Shown piece by piece: positions 10,071 to 17,883 of a DNA stretch of 64,000 nucleotides (positions are counted from its first letter, which is position 1; each line of letters opens with the position of its first letter). The stretch comes from Nereida ignava (lineage in GTDB: Bacteria; Pseudomonadota; Alphaproteobacteria; Rhodobacterales; Rhodobacteraceae). The notes beneath the pieces are model-generated. The model had not been told where the DNA came from, ran no database searches, and worked only from the letters and a program-made list of their open reading frames with translations. Where the stretch lies: the NCBI RefSeq assembly GCF_001049735.1, contig NZ_CVPC01000008.1, forward strand, positions 1 through 64,000, read 5' to 3'. The translations under genes and the position numbers were made by a program.

Positions 10071-10691
10071 TCACGGATCATTGGGTTTGCCGCGCTGTCT
10101 GGCCCAATCGCGCAGGGCTGCGTTATCCTCAAAAATGTCAGGGCCAAATCGTATGGGCGTCCCTGCCGCAATCCCGCTGACCGCGACAGAAACAGGGGCA
10201 TCTTCGTTGGCTGCAGAATTTTGTCGTGCGACCTCATCTAATGCGGTCAAGTTCTCAATAACGTGCGGTACCTGCGCGGTCGTAGCTTGGATAGAGCGTT
10301 GAAAATCCTGACTTTTCACTTGATGGCGGGCGCCAAAATAAAAACTGACGATGGCACCCAACAGCCACCAAAGCGGTTCAGGCACAAGGGCGATGCCCTG
10401 CATTCTGCTGGCAAACCACACCGGATCAACCATCGCCGCCACAAACAGCCCCAACGTACCGAGCGCCAATGCGGGGCGTGGCAAGCGGTTCAGCCCATCC
10501 ATCACACGGTCAAACCTGCCCCTTCGCGGCACGCTGAACTCGGCTGCATATTGATCAAGGGCGTCGGCTTGGCGTTGCGCCGCGCGTATTTCGCCCGCTT
10601 CACGGTTTTCCCAAAACACCTCGGCAGTCTCACGGACAACATTTCTGCCGCCTCCGAATATCGCCTCAAATACCCGTTCAATCAGCCCCAT
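10071..10691 (-). CDS. Holin-like membrane protein (gene transfer agent release type)
   Basis: 206 aa. The N-terminal region is amphipathic and charged (MGLIERVFEAIFGGGRNVVRETAEVF, about 1-65). Two clear membrane helices follow near 70-92 and 104-120, with a possible third in the N-terminal region. The C-terminal part is soluble and low in hydrophobicity. This layout and the adjacent endolysin match the three-helix holin family named for gene transfer agent release in Rhodobacterales. It begins inside the end of the endolysin gene (10-base overlap), so the two are translationally coupled. Expected role: membrane permeabilisation that lets the muramidase reach the wall. The family assignment is from memory of its features, not a profile search. 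Confidence 0.75.
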   Translation of the reverse strand: MGLIERVFEAIFGGGRNVVRETAEVFWENREAGEIRAAQRQADALDQYAAEFSVPRRGRFDRVMDGLNRLPRPALALGTLGLFVAAMVDPVWFASRMQGIALVPEPLWWLLGAIVSFYFGARHQVKSQDFQRSIQATTAQVPHVIENLTALDEVARQNSAANEDAPVSVAVSGIAAGTPIRFGPDIFEDNAALRDWARQRGKPNDP

Positions 10692-11293
10692 GACGCCACC
10701 CGTGCGCGATGTTCAGCGTCCGTTAAGTGATATTTTGAGGCGATGAATTCCTCTGCCCGCACGATCCAGCCGCCTTTACCGCCATCCTGACGACGGGCAT
10801 ATTTGCGCGAGCGCTTTCGCCGATCACCCAACGCGTAGTAATAGTTGCGCCGCTCAATACCATAGGCGTCGCCAATATGATCCGGCGCGTTTTGGGTCGC
10901 TTGACGCACGGCCGCAATCGTCTGCGGGCCAATCTGACCGTCAACGCCAAGGCGAAACCCGAGACGGCGGACAAGGCGCTGCAAAATCTTAACAGAGTTC
11001 GCCCCCGCATTGACGTTCATGTCGAAAACAGACGCCTGCAACACCTGCGGTAACTGTGCAATTTTCGAGCGGTGAAAGTAGTGATCAATGAAAATCTGTG
11101 TTGCGCGGTCACGGCTGAGTTTGCGCACATCAGCAACATCCACATCGCCGTCACCGTCTAAATCCAGCCCCAGACGCCGCATCGTGTGGATCGTCACCCC
11201 GTATTTGGTAGCACCGCCCGGATCATCGGGGTCGTTCACAAAGCCGCCCTCGCGGGCCACAATATCAGACGCTATCTCATGTATCGATTGCAT
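10682..11293 (-). CDS. Holin-associated N-acetylmuramidase (GH108-like endolysin)
   Basis: 203 aa, no signal peptide, as expected for an enzyme released by a holin. Residues 5-90 are a GH108-type muramidase: AREGGFVNDPDDPGGATKYGVT with catalytic Glu15. Residues about 95-180 are a PG_binding_3-like domain (RLGFRLGVDGQIGPQTIAAV). Between the catalytic block and the next helix, residues 44-55 (DLDGDGDVDVAD) form a full EF-hand-like calcium loop. The likely role is peptidoglycan cleavage for cell lysis and release of gene transfer agent particles; in Rhodobacter capsulatus the GTA endolysin and holin genes also lie apart from the main GTA cluster. It sits between ccmE and the holin on the same strand. 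Confidence 0.82.
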   Translation of the reverse strand: MQSIHEIASDIVAREGGFVNDPDDPGGATKYGVTIHTMRRLGLDLDGDGDVDVADVRKLSRDRATQIFIDHYFHRSKIAQLPQVLQASVFDMNVNAGANSVKILQRLVRRLGFRLGVDGQIGPQTIAAVRQATQNAPDHIGDAYGIERRNYYYALGDRRKRSRKYARRQDGGKGGWIVRAEEFIASKYHLTDAEHRARVASWG

Positions 11294-11307
11294 TAACCTG
11301 CCTCACC

Positions 11308-11315
11308 TTAACCAT
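11308..11315. promoter_or_regulatory. TTAACCAT octamer upstream of the endolysin gene (possible CtrA half-site)
   Basis: The octamer TTAACCAT, the strong half of a CtrA box, lies 15 bases upstream of the endolysin start. The second half-site at the expected spacing reads TCAC rather than TTAA, so this is at best a half-site. It is noted because CtrA is known to control gene transfer agent lysis functions in Rhodobacter. Confidence 0.25.
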
Positions 11316-11436
11316 CGTTCACGTTTCGTAACGGATAATCAAAATGAGGGACGGCGGTTAACAAGACAAAAAGGTTGCGGTCGCAACGTTCCCTTAAGGC
11401 TTCAACTTTGCACCACAAGCCTTTGAATTAAGGTGA

Positions 11437-11880
11437 TTATGTTTCCGGCTCAACATAGACGCCCTGCTCTTTCAGCGCGTCAATCACTTCGGCCGGCATG
11501 TAGGTTTCGTCGTGGCGGGCCAAAATTTCAGTCGCTACAAATTGACCGTTCACATAACTTCCAGTGCCGACCATGCCTTCGCCTTCACCGAAAAGATCGG
11601 GCAGAATACCAGTATAGACGACGGGCACAGTTGCCCCGCCATCTGTCACACTGAACGAGATTGCAGCCCCCTCACCACGCTTCAACGACCCCTCTGACAC
11701 CAGCCCACCAATGCGAAACACTTCGTTTGAGGGTGGTGGTGCGGCGATCACCTCGGATGGTGCGCGAAAGAATTGAAACGCATCTTGGCTCGCGTACCAA
11801 ATCAAGCCGAACGAGACCGCAAGCGCACTCGCGGCGAGTGCAATAATCTGGATACGGCGTTGCTTTTTCAGGCTCTTCAT
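11437..11880 (-). CDS. ccmE: Heme chaperone CcmE (CycJ)
   Basis: Periplasmic, membrane-anchored chaperone that binds heme covalently and delivers it to CcmF. 147 aa: N-terminal basic segment and one transmembrane helix (about 10-30), then an OB-fold. The heme-binding His123 is in LARHDETYMP, with the conserved Tyr127 four residues on. It lies 18 bases after argC on the same strand. The next genes in the operon direction are the endolysin and holin, then ccmF and ccmH, after a gap of about 140 bases. Confidence 0.95.
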   Translation of the reverse strand: MKSLKKQRRIQIIALAASALAVSFGLIWYASQDAFQFFRAPSEVIAAPPPSNEVFRIGGLVSEGSLKRGEGAAISFSVTDGGATVPVVYTGILPDLFGEGEGMVGTGSYVNGQFVATEILARHDETYMPAEVIDALKEQGVYVEPET

Positions 11881-11898
11881 TGCGCTACCTAAGGAAAG

Positions 11899-12927
11899 TC
11901 ACGGAAAGACAGGGGCCATCGTAAGACCCGCTGTCTCTGGTAAACTTAACATTAGGTTGGCGTTGTGCAATGCTTGGCCGCTGCTACCTTTTGTCAAGTT
12001 ATCGAGAGCGGCAATCACAATCGCGCGCCCTTCTTTACGGTCTGCAACCACCCCAAGGTGGCAAAAGTTTGAGCCGCGCACATGGCGCACAGACGGGTGT
12101 TCGCCAATCGGCAACACTTCAATAAACGGCTCGTCTACATATTGTGAAACAAACGTCTCATGGATCGCGGCGGCATCACCACTGACGTAGCAAGTCGCCA
12201 GAATACCGCGGTTGAACGGCGCGAGGTGTGGAGTGAACTGCACCTCAACCTTACGGCCTGCAACCGCTGAAAACTCTTGATCAAACTCAGCCAAGTGGCG
12301 GTGCACACCGCCCACTCCATACGCGTGAACGCCTTCGGACAGCTCTGCGTGCAGCAAGTTTTCCTTCAACGCACGGCCCGCGCCGGACACGCCCACTTTC
12401 ATATCTATGACGATATCGTCCAACCCAATCACGCCCGCTGCAATCAATGGACGCAGCGCAAATTGACCCGTTGCCGCATTACAGCCCGTGCCCGCAACCA
12501 AACGGGCCTTGGCAATATCATCGCGGTAAAATTCGGTTAGGCCGTAAACCGCGATCTTTTGCAGATCAGGCGCATCGTGGGGCAGACCGTACCATTTTGT
12601 ATACTCAGCCTCATCACGCAGACGGAAATCTGCGGATAAATCAACGACTTTCACGGCATCAGGCAGCGCACGGATCACAGCCTGTGACGTTGCATGAGGC
12701 AGAGCGCAAAAGACCAGATCAACGTTTTCAAACGACAACTCATCAATTTTAACAAGCTGCGGCAGATTCATATGGCGCAGATGAGGAAAGACATCGCCCA
12801 TTTGCTGACCGGCTTTACGTTCGGCCGACAGACCAACAATATTGATGTCAGGGTGACCTGCGATCAAGCGCACCAATTCCGCACCAGTATACCCAGATGC
12901 CCCGAGGATCACGACGTTCTTGCCCAT
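11899..12927 (-). CDS. argC: N-acetyl-gamma-glutamyl-phosphate reductase
   Basis: Third step of arginine biosynthesis: NADPH-dependent reduction of N-acetylglutamyl phosphate to the semialdehyde. 342 aa, the usual length of the long type. The NADP-binding fold opens at once ([18 protein letters not shown]). The catalytic Cys lies in [11 protein letters not shown] near residue 147, and [12 protein letters not shown] and the late [13 protein letters not shown] block are conserved. It is first in a minus-strand run that continues into ccmE. No other arg gene is adjacent. Confidence 0.96.
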   Translation of the reverse strand: MGKNVVILGASGYTGAELVRLIAGHPDINIVGLSAERKAGQQMGDVFPHLRHMNLPQLVKIDELSFENVDLVFCALPHATSQAVIRALPDAVKVVDLSADFRLRDEAEYTKWYGLPHDAPDLQKIAVYGLTEFYRDDIAKARLVAGTGCNAATGQFALRPLIAAGVIGLDDIVIDMKVGVSGAGRALKENLLHAELSEGVHAYGVGGVHRHLAEFDQEFSAVAGRKVEVQFTPHLAPFNRGILATCYVSGDAAAIHETFVSQYVDEPFIEVLPIGEHPSVRHVRGSNFCHLGVVADRKEGRAIVIAALDNLTKGSSGQALHNANLMLSLPETAGLTMAPVFP

Positions 12928-13005
12928 GATGCGCCTTTCTAAATTACCTTGGTGCCCTTTAAACGCAAAGCAGCCAGCGTTTCAATCACAACTGCCAAAT
13001 CCAGG

Positions 13006-13818
13006 CTAGAGCGCCTCAAAGGTGATGCCGCGCTTCATAAATTGGGTTGCGCGGTTTGATACGGTTGCCGGGTCGCCTGTGGTCAAAAAGCTGCGCGCCT
13101 TTGCATCCCCAATCATATCAGGGCGACGCTCAAGATAATCAGCAAGGCTATCAGCCACCACGCGCGGTTGGCTGAACACTTTGACATTGCCGCCCAAAGC
13201 CTTGGCAAAGATATCTTCTAACAGGGGATAATGCGTACACCCCAGAATAGCTGCATCAGGGCTTGGCATTTTGCGTTGAAGTGCGTCCACGTGACTGCGC
13301 ACCAAAGCTTCGGCCAGGATCAAATCGCCGTCCTCAATCGCATCGACCACGCCGCCACAGGCCTGCGCTTCAACATCAACGCCGATCGCACGAAATGCCA
13401 ACTCGCGCTGAAACGCGCGACTTCTAACTGTTGCGGGGGTGGCGAAAAGCGCCACGTGTTTCACATCAACTTCGCGCGGCGGCGAGTTATCGCCCCAGCC
13501 CCGTTCGGTCATCGCCTCAATCAAGGGAACAAACACTCCAAGCACACGTTTGCCCTGTGGCACGCCCTCTTCCTGCATCCGGCGGAGCGCCGCAGCCGAC
13601 GCAGTGTTGCACGCAAGGATCACAAGATTGCAGCCCCGTGACCACAACTCATAAACGGCCTCGCGCGTTAAGCGGTAGACATCATCTGCATCGCGCACCC
13701 CGTACGGCGCGTGTTTGTTGTCACCCAGATAGATAAACGGCACATCGGGCAAGCGCTCTTCCAAGGCTTGCAGCACGGTCAATCCGCCTAATCCACTATC
13801 AAATACACCTACTGCCAT
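13006..13818 (-). CDS. murI: Glutamate racemase
   Basis: Converts L- to D-glutamate for peptidoglycan precursors in the cytoplasm. The start chosen ([13 protein letters not shown]) has GGAGGG five bases upstream and gives 270 aa; an upstream GTG/ATG in frame would add nine residues without a ribosome site. The two catalytic cysteines are in LACNTASA near residue 75 and LGCTHYPLL near residue 185. The DSGLGG motif near residue 7 carries the conserved Asp. About 80 bases separate it from argC downstream. Confidence 0.95.
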   Translation of the reverse strand: MAVGVFDSGLGGLTVLQALEERLPDVPFIYLGDNKHAPYGVRDADDVYRLTREAVYELWSRGCNLVILACNTASAAALRRMQEEGVPQGKRVLGVFVPLIEAMTERGWGDNSPPREVDVKHVALFATPATVRSRAFQRELAFRAIGVDVEAQACGGVVDAIEDGDLILAEALVRSHVDALQRKMPSPDAAILGCTHYPLLEDIFAKALGGNVKVFSQPRVVADSLADYLERRPDMIGDAKARSFLTTGDPATVSNRATQFMKRGITFEAL

Positions 13819-13869
13819 GCGCACCCTCCACGCGGCCTTATCCATTCACACGACTTGCATCGTATGGGA

Positions 13870-14805
13870 TCAGTATACACGCCGTTCAATTAATTGCTCT
13901 GCTGTTTTGTGATTATTTTCAAACTCATACCCCAAGGTCTCTCCAACCGATGGATCCCCAAGGGCGTATGTCTGCGCCCGAAGATATCCCATCATCGCGC
14001 GGGGGTCTTTGGCACGGGCATCCAGCTCGCTCTGGGGCAATGGCGCACCGATACGTACGCCAACGGCACTATCGACGCGCCGGCGAAACTCATTGATCAA
14101 AAGCGCCATTCTGAGATTTGGATGAAGGTGACTAGCGACTTGAAAGAGCCGGCTGTTGGTCCCTTCAAAGTAAATCGGCAGGACAGTGGCACCAGATTTT
14201 GCCACCATTTTAGCCGTAAAGCTGCGCCATGCAGGATCAAGCGGGCGACCAAAAGGCCGTGCTGACGTGCTCACGGTACCACCCGGGAAAACGCCAACCG
14301 CACCGCCCTGCGCTAAATACTCAAGGCTGTGCTTTCGCGTCTCAAGGTTGATGCGCATAGCTTCTTTGGTTTGATCAAAACTGATCGGCAGCACGATGCG
14401 CTGAATATCTTCGGCCTTGTGAAACACCGAGTTCGCCAAAATCCGAAAATCCCCGCGCCGCACGCGCGACAGGATGTAGCCCATCATCATCCCGTCCAGA
14501 ATACCGAAGGGATGGTTTGCAACTACGATCAACGGCCCTGATTGTGGAATAGCGTCCAAGCTGCCTTCGCGCACGTCGAGCTTTACCCCGTAACGTCGCG
14601 CAAGAATTTCCCAAAAATCCCCTCCCGCAGCCACGTCTGCATCATACCCGCGGGCGCGCTGGATCAAACCCAATCGGCCCGTAAAATTTTCAGTGGCACG
14701 AACCAGAAACTTACCGCCGCGAGACGCCGCAGAGTGGGCATAAGTGATTTCACGAGCGACTTCATGATCGCGAGACAGCCGGCGTGGGAGGCGTGAAGAT
14801 ACCAT
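13870..14805 (-). CDS. PlsC-like lysophospholipid acyltransferase (hemolysin/OlsF-like subgroup)
   Basis: 311 aa, no obvious transmembrane helix. The acyltransferase core has VANHPFGILDG near residue 96, where five residues rather than four separate His98 and Asp104. This NHPxGxLDG form is typical of the subgroup found in putative hemolysins and ornithine-lipid enzymes. The second block GVFPGGTVSTS near residue 172 replaces FPEGTRS. It probably acylates a lysolipid or amino-lipid at the inner membrane; the substrate cannot be read from sequence. It lies 51 bases from murI on the same strand. Confidence 0.78.
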   Translation of the reverse strand: MVSSRLPRRLSRDHEVAREITYAHSAASRGGKFLVRATENFTGRLGLIQRARGYDADVAAGGDFWEILARRYGVKLDVREGSLDAIPQSGPLIVVANHPFGILDGMMMGYILSRVRRGDFRILANSVFHKAEDIQRIVLPISFDQTKEAMRINLETRKHSLEYLAQGGAVGVFPGGTVSTSARPFGRPLDPAWRSFTAKMVAKSGATVLPIYFEGTNSRLFQVASHLHPNLRMALLINEFRRRVDSAVGVRIGAPLPQSELDARAKDPRAMMGYLRAQTYALGDPSVGETLGYEFENNHKTAEQLIERRVY

Positions 14806-14954
14806 GATCTGATCCGTTCAAGAGTACGTTTAGCAACGCACACAGGAATTGGTTACTGCGCGCAGCATTTTACATCAAGCCGCTCAATTCTTGATCATGC
14901 CGTAGCGTAATCACCCATATTTCCGATTATTGAGACACCCAAACCAAGCTTGCG

Positions 14955-14983
14955 TTGCATGTAGGCCGCTAAGTCCCTATTTT
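14955..14983 (+). promoter_or_regulatory. Candidate sigma-70 promoter for the LysR-family gene
   Basis: TTGCAT and TATTTT are separated by 17 bases, ending about 56 bases before the ATG of the regulator. The 234-base intergenic region also carries a CTCTGAGCAGAG palindrome at about 14999-15010, a plausible autoregulatory site. Nothing else clear is seen in the gap. Confidence 0.35.
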
Positions 14984-15039
14984 AACACTAAATACCGCTC
15001 TGAGCAGAGTGGCAAAACACCTACGGCGCGGGGCCTGCG

Positions 15040-15945
15040 ATGGACTGGGATAAATTACGTATTTTTCATGCGGTCGCTGATGCGGGCAGCCTGACACACG
15101 CGGGAGACACACTTCACCTGTCTCAGTCTGCTGTAAGCCGCCAAGTTCGCGCGCTTGAGGAATCACTCAATACAACGCTGTTTCACAGACACGCCCGTGG
15201 TCTCATTTTGACAGAACAAGGTGAGCTTCTTTTCGATGCGACACAGGCGATGAACAAGCGTCTTGATGCGGCATCCGCCCGTATTCGTGACAGCGAAGAA
15301 GAAGTGTTCGGCGACCTGCGCGTCACCACCACTTTGGGGTTCGGAAGTTTGTGGCTGGCCCCTCGCCTGCCCGCCCTTTACGAGGATTTTCCCGACCTAA
15401 AAATTGACCTAATGCTGGAAGAACGCGTGCTGGACCTTCCTATGCGTGAGGCGGATGTCGCGATCCGGATGAAAGAGCCATCGCAAGCGGACCTGATCCG
15501 CAAAAAGCTGATGACTGTGCGCATGGTTTTATTCGCCAGCAAAAGCTATGTTGAGCAACACGGCGCGCCGCAAGACCTGAAATCTCTCGGGGATCATAGG
15601 TTAATCTGTCAGTCGCCTGATTCCATCCAAGTAGGCGCGGGGCAACGGCTTGCGGTCGAATTAATGACCCAAGACATCACCAGCTTGCTGACTGTAAACA
15701 ACTACTTTGGCGTGTTGCAGGGCGTTTTGAACAACCTTGGGATTGGGGTACTGCCAGATTACGTCCAAGTAGACACGCCCGATTTGGTGCGCGTCTTGCC
15801 AGACGTTCAATCAACGGAAGTCCCTGTTTATTTGGCTTTCCCTGAAGAATTACGCCATTCCAAACGTATCGCCGCATTCCGCGATTTTGTTCAAAAACAG
15901 ATCGCCCTTGATCGCCAAAAGGCTGCAGCACCGGTCATGCGCTAA
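15040..15945 (+). CDS. LysR-family transcriptional regulator
   Basis: 301 aa. The N-terminal winged helix-turn-helix (about 1-60) reads FHAVADAGSLTHAGDTLHLSQSAVSRQVRALEE in two halves of the standard motif. A LysR substrate-binding domain fills about 90-290. The effector is not evident. LysR genes usually regulate a divergent neighbour; the divergent gene here is the acyltransferase, but no operator could be assigned with confidence. The gene is followed by a region that appears to encode a small RNA, which makes a link between the two worth considering. Confidence 0.9.
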   Translation: MDWDKLRIFHAVADAGSLTHAGDTLHLSQSAVSRQVRALEESLNTTLFHRHARGLILTEQGELLFDATQAMNKRLDAASARIRDSEEEVFGDLRVTTTLGFGSLWLAPRLPALYEDFPDLKIDLMLEERVLDLPMREADVAIRMKEPSQADLIRKKLMTVRMVLFASKSYVEQHGAPQDLKSLGDHRLICQSPDSIQVGAGQRLAVELMTQDITSLLTVNNYFGVLQGVLNNLGIGVLPDYVQVDTPDLVRVLPDVQSTEVPVYLAFPEELRHSKRIAAFRDFVQKQIALDRQKAAAPVMR

Positions 15946-16031
15946 GAGCGGTACTTTTCAGAAGCCTCAATGACACGTCAGCCATGCAGAAAACGCATAG
16001 CAGCATTGCGCAAATTTTAACCACTTAACTC

Positions 16032-16060
16032 TTGCGGCAATGGGAAACAGTCCCTAATTG
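16032..16060 (+). promoter_or_regulatory. Candidate promoter of a small RNA
   Basis: TTGCGG (16032-16037) and TAATTG (16055-16060) are spaced by 17 bases. The predicted start near 16067 would fall just before a small hairpin and 77 bases before the end of a strong terminator, with no reading frame between. Confidence 0.35.
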
Positions 16061-16066
16061 GGCGGC

Positions 16067-16143
16067 ATAGTTAAGCGATTGTTTAACTACCTCCCTGTTG
16101 GACTTCGCCGGGCCCCCGCAATTTGCGAGCCCGGCTTTTTTTT
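16067..16143 (+). ncRNA. Candidate trans-acting small RNA with an anti-Shine-Dalgarno-like segment
   Basis: About 77 nt, inferred. A 5' hairpin (AGTTAA pairing with TTAACT) is followed by a pyrimidine-rich single-stranded segment containing ACCTCCCTG, which can pair with ribosome-binding sites. A perfect 7-bp GC stem (GCCGGGC/GCCCGGC) with a run of eight T follows, a classic intrinsic terminator. The layout resembles the short CCUCCUCCC-motif RNAs of alphaproteobacteria, though the motif here is shorter and sits between the hairpins. The terminator lies too far (about 160 bases) from the LysR stop to be obviously its own. The remainder of the 390-base gap to 16336 is AT-rich promoter-like sequence. 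Confidence 0.45.
16107..16143 (+). terminator. Strong intrinsic terminator
   Basis: GCCGGGC (16107-16113) pairs with GCCCGGC (16129-16135), followed by eight T. It ends the candidate small RNA or, less likely, the LysR transcript. Confidence 0.88.
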
Positions 16144-16290
16144 GCCCCTTGTCCACGTGACTAACGCATCTGGGCAAATGCAAGCGGCGCCTACATACCA
16201 GCACGCGGGCATATGGTTACTTTAGTACTACCTTGGCACTAATTTTTACTTCAATTTTAATTGGTAACCCCCCGTTTACCCGCACGCTTT

Positions 16291-16303
16291 AGCTACGCTA
16301 GCT
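16291..16303. repeat. Perfect inverted repeat upstream of the RTX-Hint gene
   Basis: AGCTA-CGC-TAGCT lies 34 bases before the start codon of the RTX-Hint gene, in the position of an operator. No regulator is assigned. Confidence 0.35.
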
Positions 16304-16336
16304 GACCCACCTCACAAATGAGTTAATCGCGCGCCT

Positions 16337-17791
16337 ATGAGTAGCTATATTGCCACAATCACCGGCACCAACGGATCAGACGATATTATCGTATCTGGAA
16401 ACGGCAATACCTCCATTTCAGGCGGCGATGGTAACGACTGGATTGAGGGTGGCGGCGGAGATGACAGCATTTCCGGTGGTCGTGGTAACGACGCTCTGGG
16501 TGGCAATGCTGGTAACGACAACATTCGCGGTGACGACGGCGATGATGATCTGTGGGGCGATTTCGGAAACGATACCCTAAGCGGCGGGCTGGGCAACGAT
16601 AGCGTTCACGGCGGCGAAGGGGATGATCACATATTCGGTGGCGATGGCGACGACACACTCGATGGGGGTGCAGGCCACGACACTATTTCTGCCGGCCAAG
16701 GTAATGATGACATCTGGGGTTCAGACGGCGACGATTCGATCTCCGGTGATGATGGCGATGACGAAATATCTGCAGGGCATGGCAATGACACCGTGTCAGG
16801 CGGCGGCCAGAATGACATCATTTATGGTGGCGACGGCAACGACAGCATTGATGGTGGCAGCGGCCGCGACACGATCCGAGGCGAAGACGGTCATGATACA
16901 CTTTCTGGCGGCAGTGATCACGACTACATCACCGGTGGGCGCGGTGATGACACCCTTTATGGCGGTGACGGCGATGATATTCTGCTCGGCGGGCGCGGCA
17001 ACGACACAATTTATGGGGGCTCCCAACAAGATACGATCGAAGGCGGACCGGGCGATGATCGCATGGTTGCCGGCAACCTATCCACACATGATGTTTTCAT
17101 CATTCGCGACGGGCACGGCAGTGACCAGGTTGATGACTTCGATTATACCGAACCTGATATCATCGCCTTTGATATGGCAGAAATGTCATCGTTTTCGGAT
17201 GTACAAAACCGGCTGAGCCAATGGGGGTCGGACGCGGTCATCACGTATGATAACGCCGACTGCCTCGTCCTTGTTAATGTTGATGCCAGCACTCTAAGCA
17301 GCGCAAATTTCCGTTTCTCCGCCGCCCCGCTTTGTCTTGCGGCAGATACGTTGATCCGTACCCCCGATGGTCCGCACCCGATTCAAACGCTCACCAAAGG
17401 GCAGCTGATTGCGACCCAAGATGCTGGCCCGCAACCGCTGCTGCGGCTCACCTCGGAGAGGCTACATTTTCACAGCCCCGATGATCCCGCAAAACCCATC
17501 CTGATCCGCGCAAATACATTCGGCAACGCACCCAGCACAGACCTTATCACATCACCGCAGCACCGTATCGTCATTAATGGCGCACTGGTGCCCGCGACCA
17601 AACTGACCAACCGCAAAGGCATCAGGGCGATGCGCGGGCGGCAAACGGCGCTCTATTACAATCTACTGTTTGAGCGGCATCACATCATCTTTGCCAATGA
17701 TCTGCCTGTTGAAAGCCTGCTACGCGAAAGCCCAGATCACACGCCCCTCACGCCAGTTCTGCCGCTCTTGCGCCATGATCCCGCCTACTGA
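16337..17791 (+). CDS. RTX repeat exoprotein with C-terminal Hint domain
   Basis: 484 aa in two parts. Residues about 10-245 are nearly continuous GGxGxDxUx calcium-binding nonapeptides, over 20 copies. Residues about 255-325 are a linker typical of RTX proteins. From Cys333 (APLCLAADTLIRTPDG) a Hint_2-type domain begins: the ITSPQHRIVI block near residue 405 and the late FERHHIIFANDLPVESLL block near 448 are present. Hint domains can cleave or splice themselves; here nothing folds downstream beyond about 30 residues, so autocleavage would release little. No N-terminal signal peptide is seen, as for type I secreted proteins. No good ribosome site precedes the ATG. No transporter genes are adjacent. 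Confidence 0.9.
   Translation: MSSYIATITGTNGSDDIIVSGNGNTSISGGDGNDWIEGGGGDDSISGGRGNDALGGNAGNDNIRGDDGDDDLWGDFGNDTLSGGLGNDSVHGGEGDDHIFGGDGDDTLDGGAGHDTISAGQGNDDIWGSDGDDSISGDDGDDEISAGHGNDTVSGGGQNDIIYGGDGNDSIDGGSGRDTIRGEDGHDTLSGGSDHDYITGGRGDDTLYGGDGDDILLGGRGNDTIYGGSQQDTIEGGPGDDRMVAGNLSTHDVFIIRDGHGSDQVDDFDYTEPDIIAFDMAEMSSFSDVQNRLSQWGSDAVITYDNADCLVLVNVDASTLSSANFRFSAAPLCLAADTLIRTPDGPHPIQTLTKGQLIATQDAGPQPLLRLTSERLHFHSPDDPAKPILIRANTFGNAPSTDLITSPQHRIVINGALVPATKLTNRKGIRAMRGRQTALYYNLLFERHHIIFANDLPVESLLRESPDHTPLTPVLPLLRHDPAY
16370..17080 (+). repeat. Tandem 27-base-type repeat region encoding RTX nonapeptides
   Basis: The DNA repeats GGCGGYGAYGGCAACGAYac-like units that encode GGxGxDxUx. The copies are degenerate at the third codon position, so they are old rather than recently amplified. 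Confidence 0.8.
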
Positions 17792-17883
17792 AACACAAAC
17801 CAGAACCACAGGCGTGGCCCCTTCCCCTTTTCTCAAAGCTGCTCTAAGAGATACCCAACGCCACATAGGGGACTTTTTGCGCC

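Noticed and set aside
10071-11293. Prophage remnant
   Set aside because: Only the holin and endolysin are present, with no capsid, tail, integrase or repressor genes, no att-like repeats, and codon use like the flanking ccm genes.
16067-16086. TTAA-GCGATTG-T-TTAA as a CtrA box
   Set aside because: The spacing between the TTAA halves is eight, not seven, and the two halves form a perfect small hairpin that fits the candidate small RNA better.
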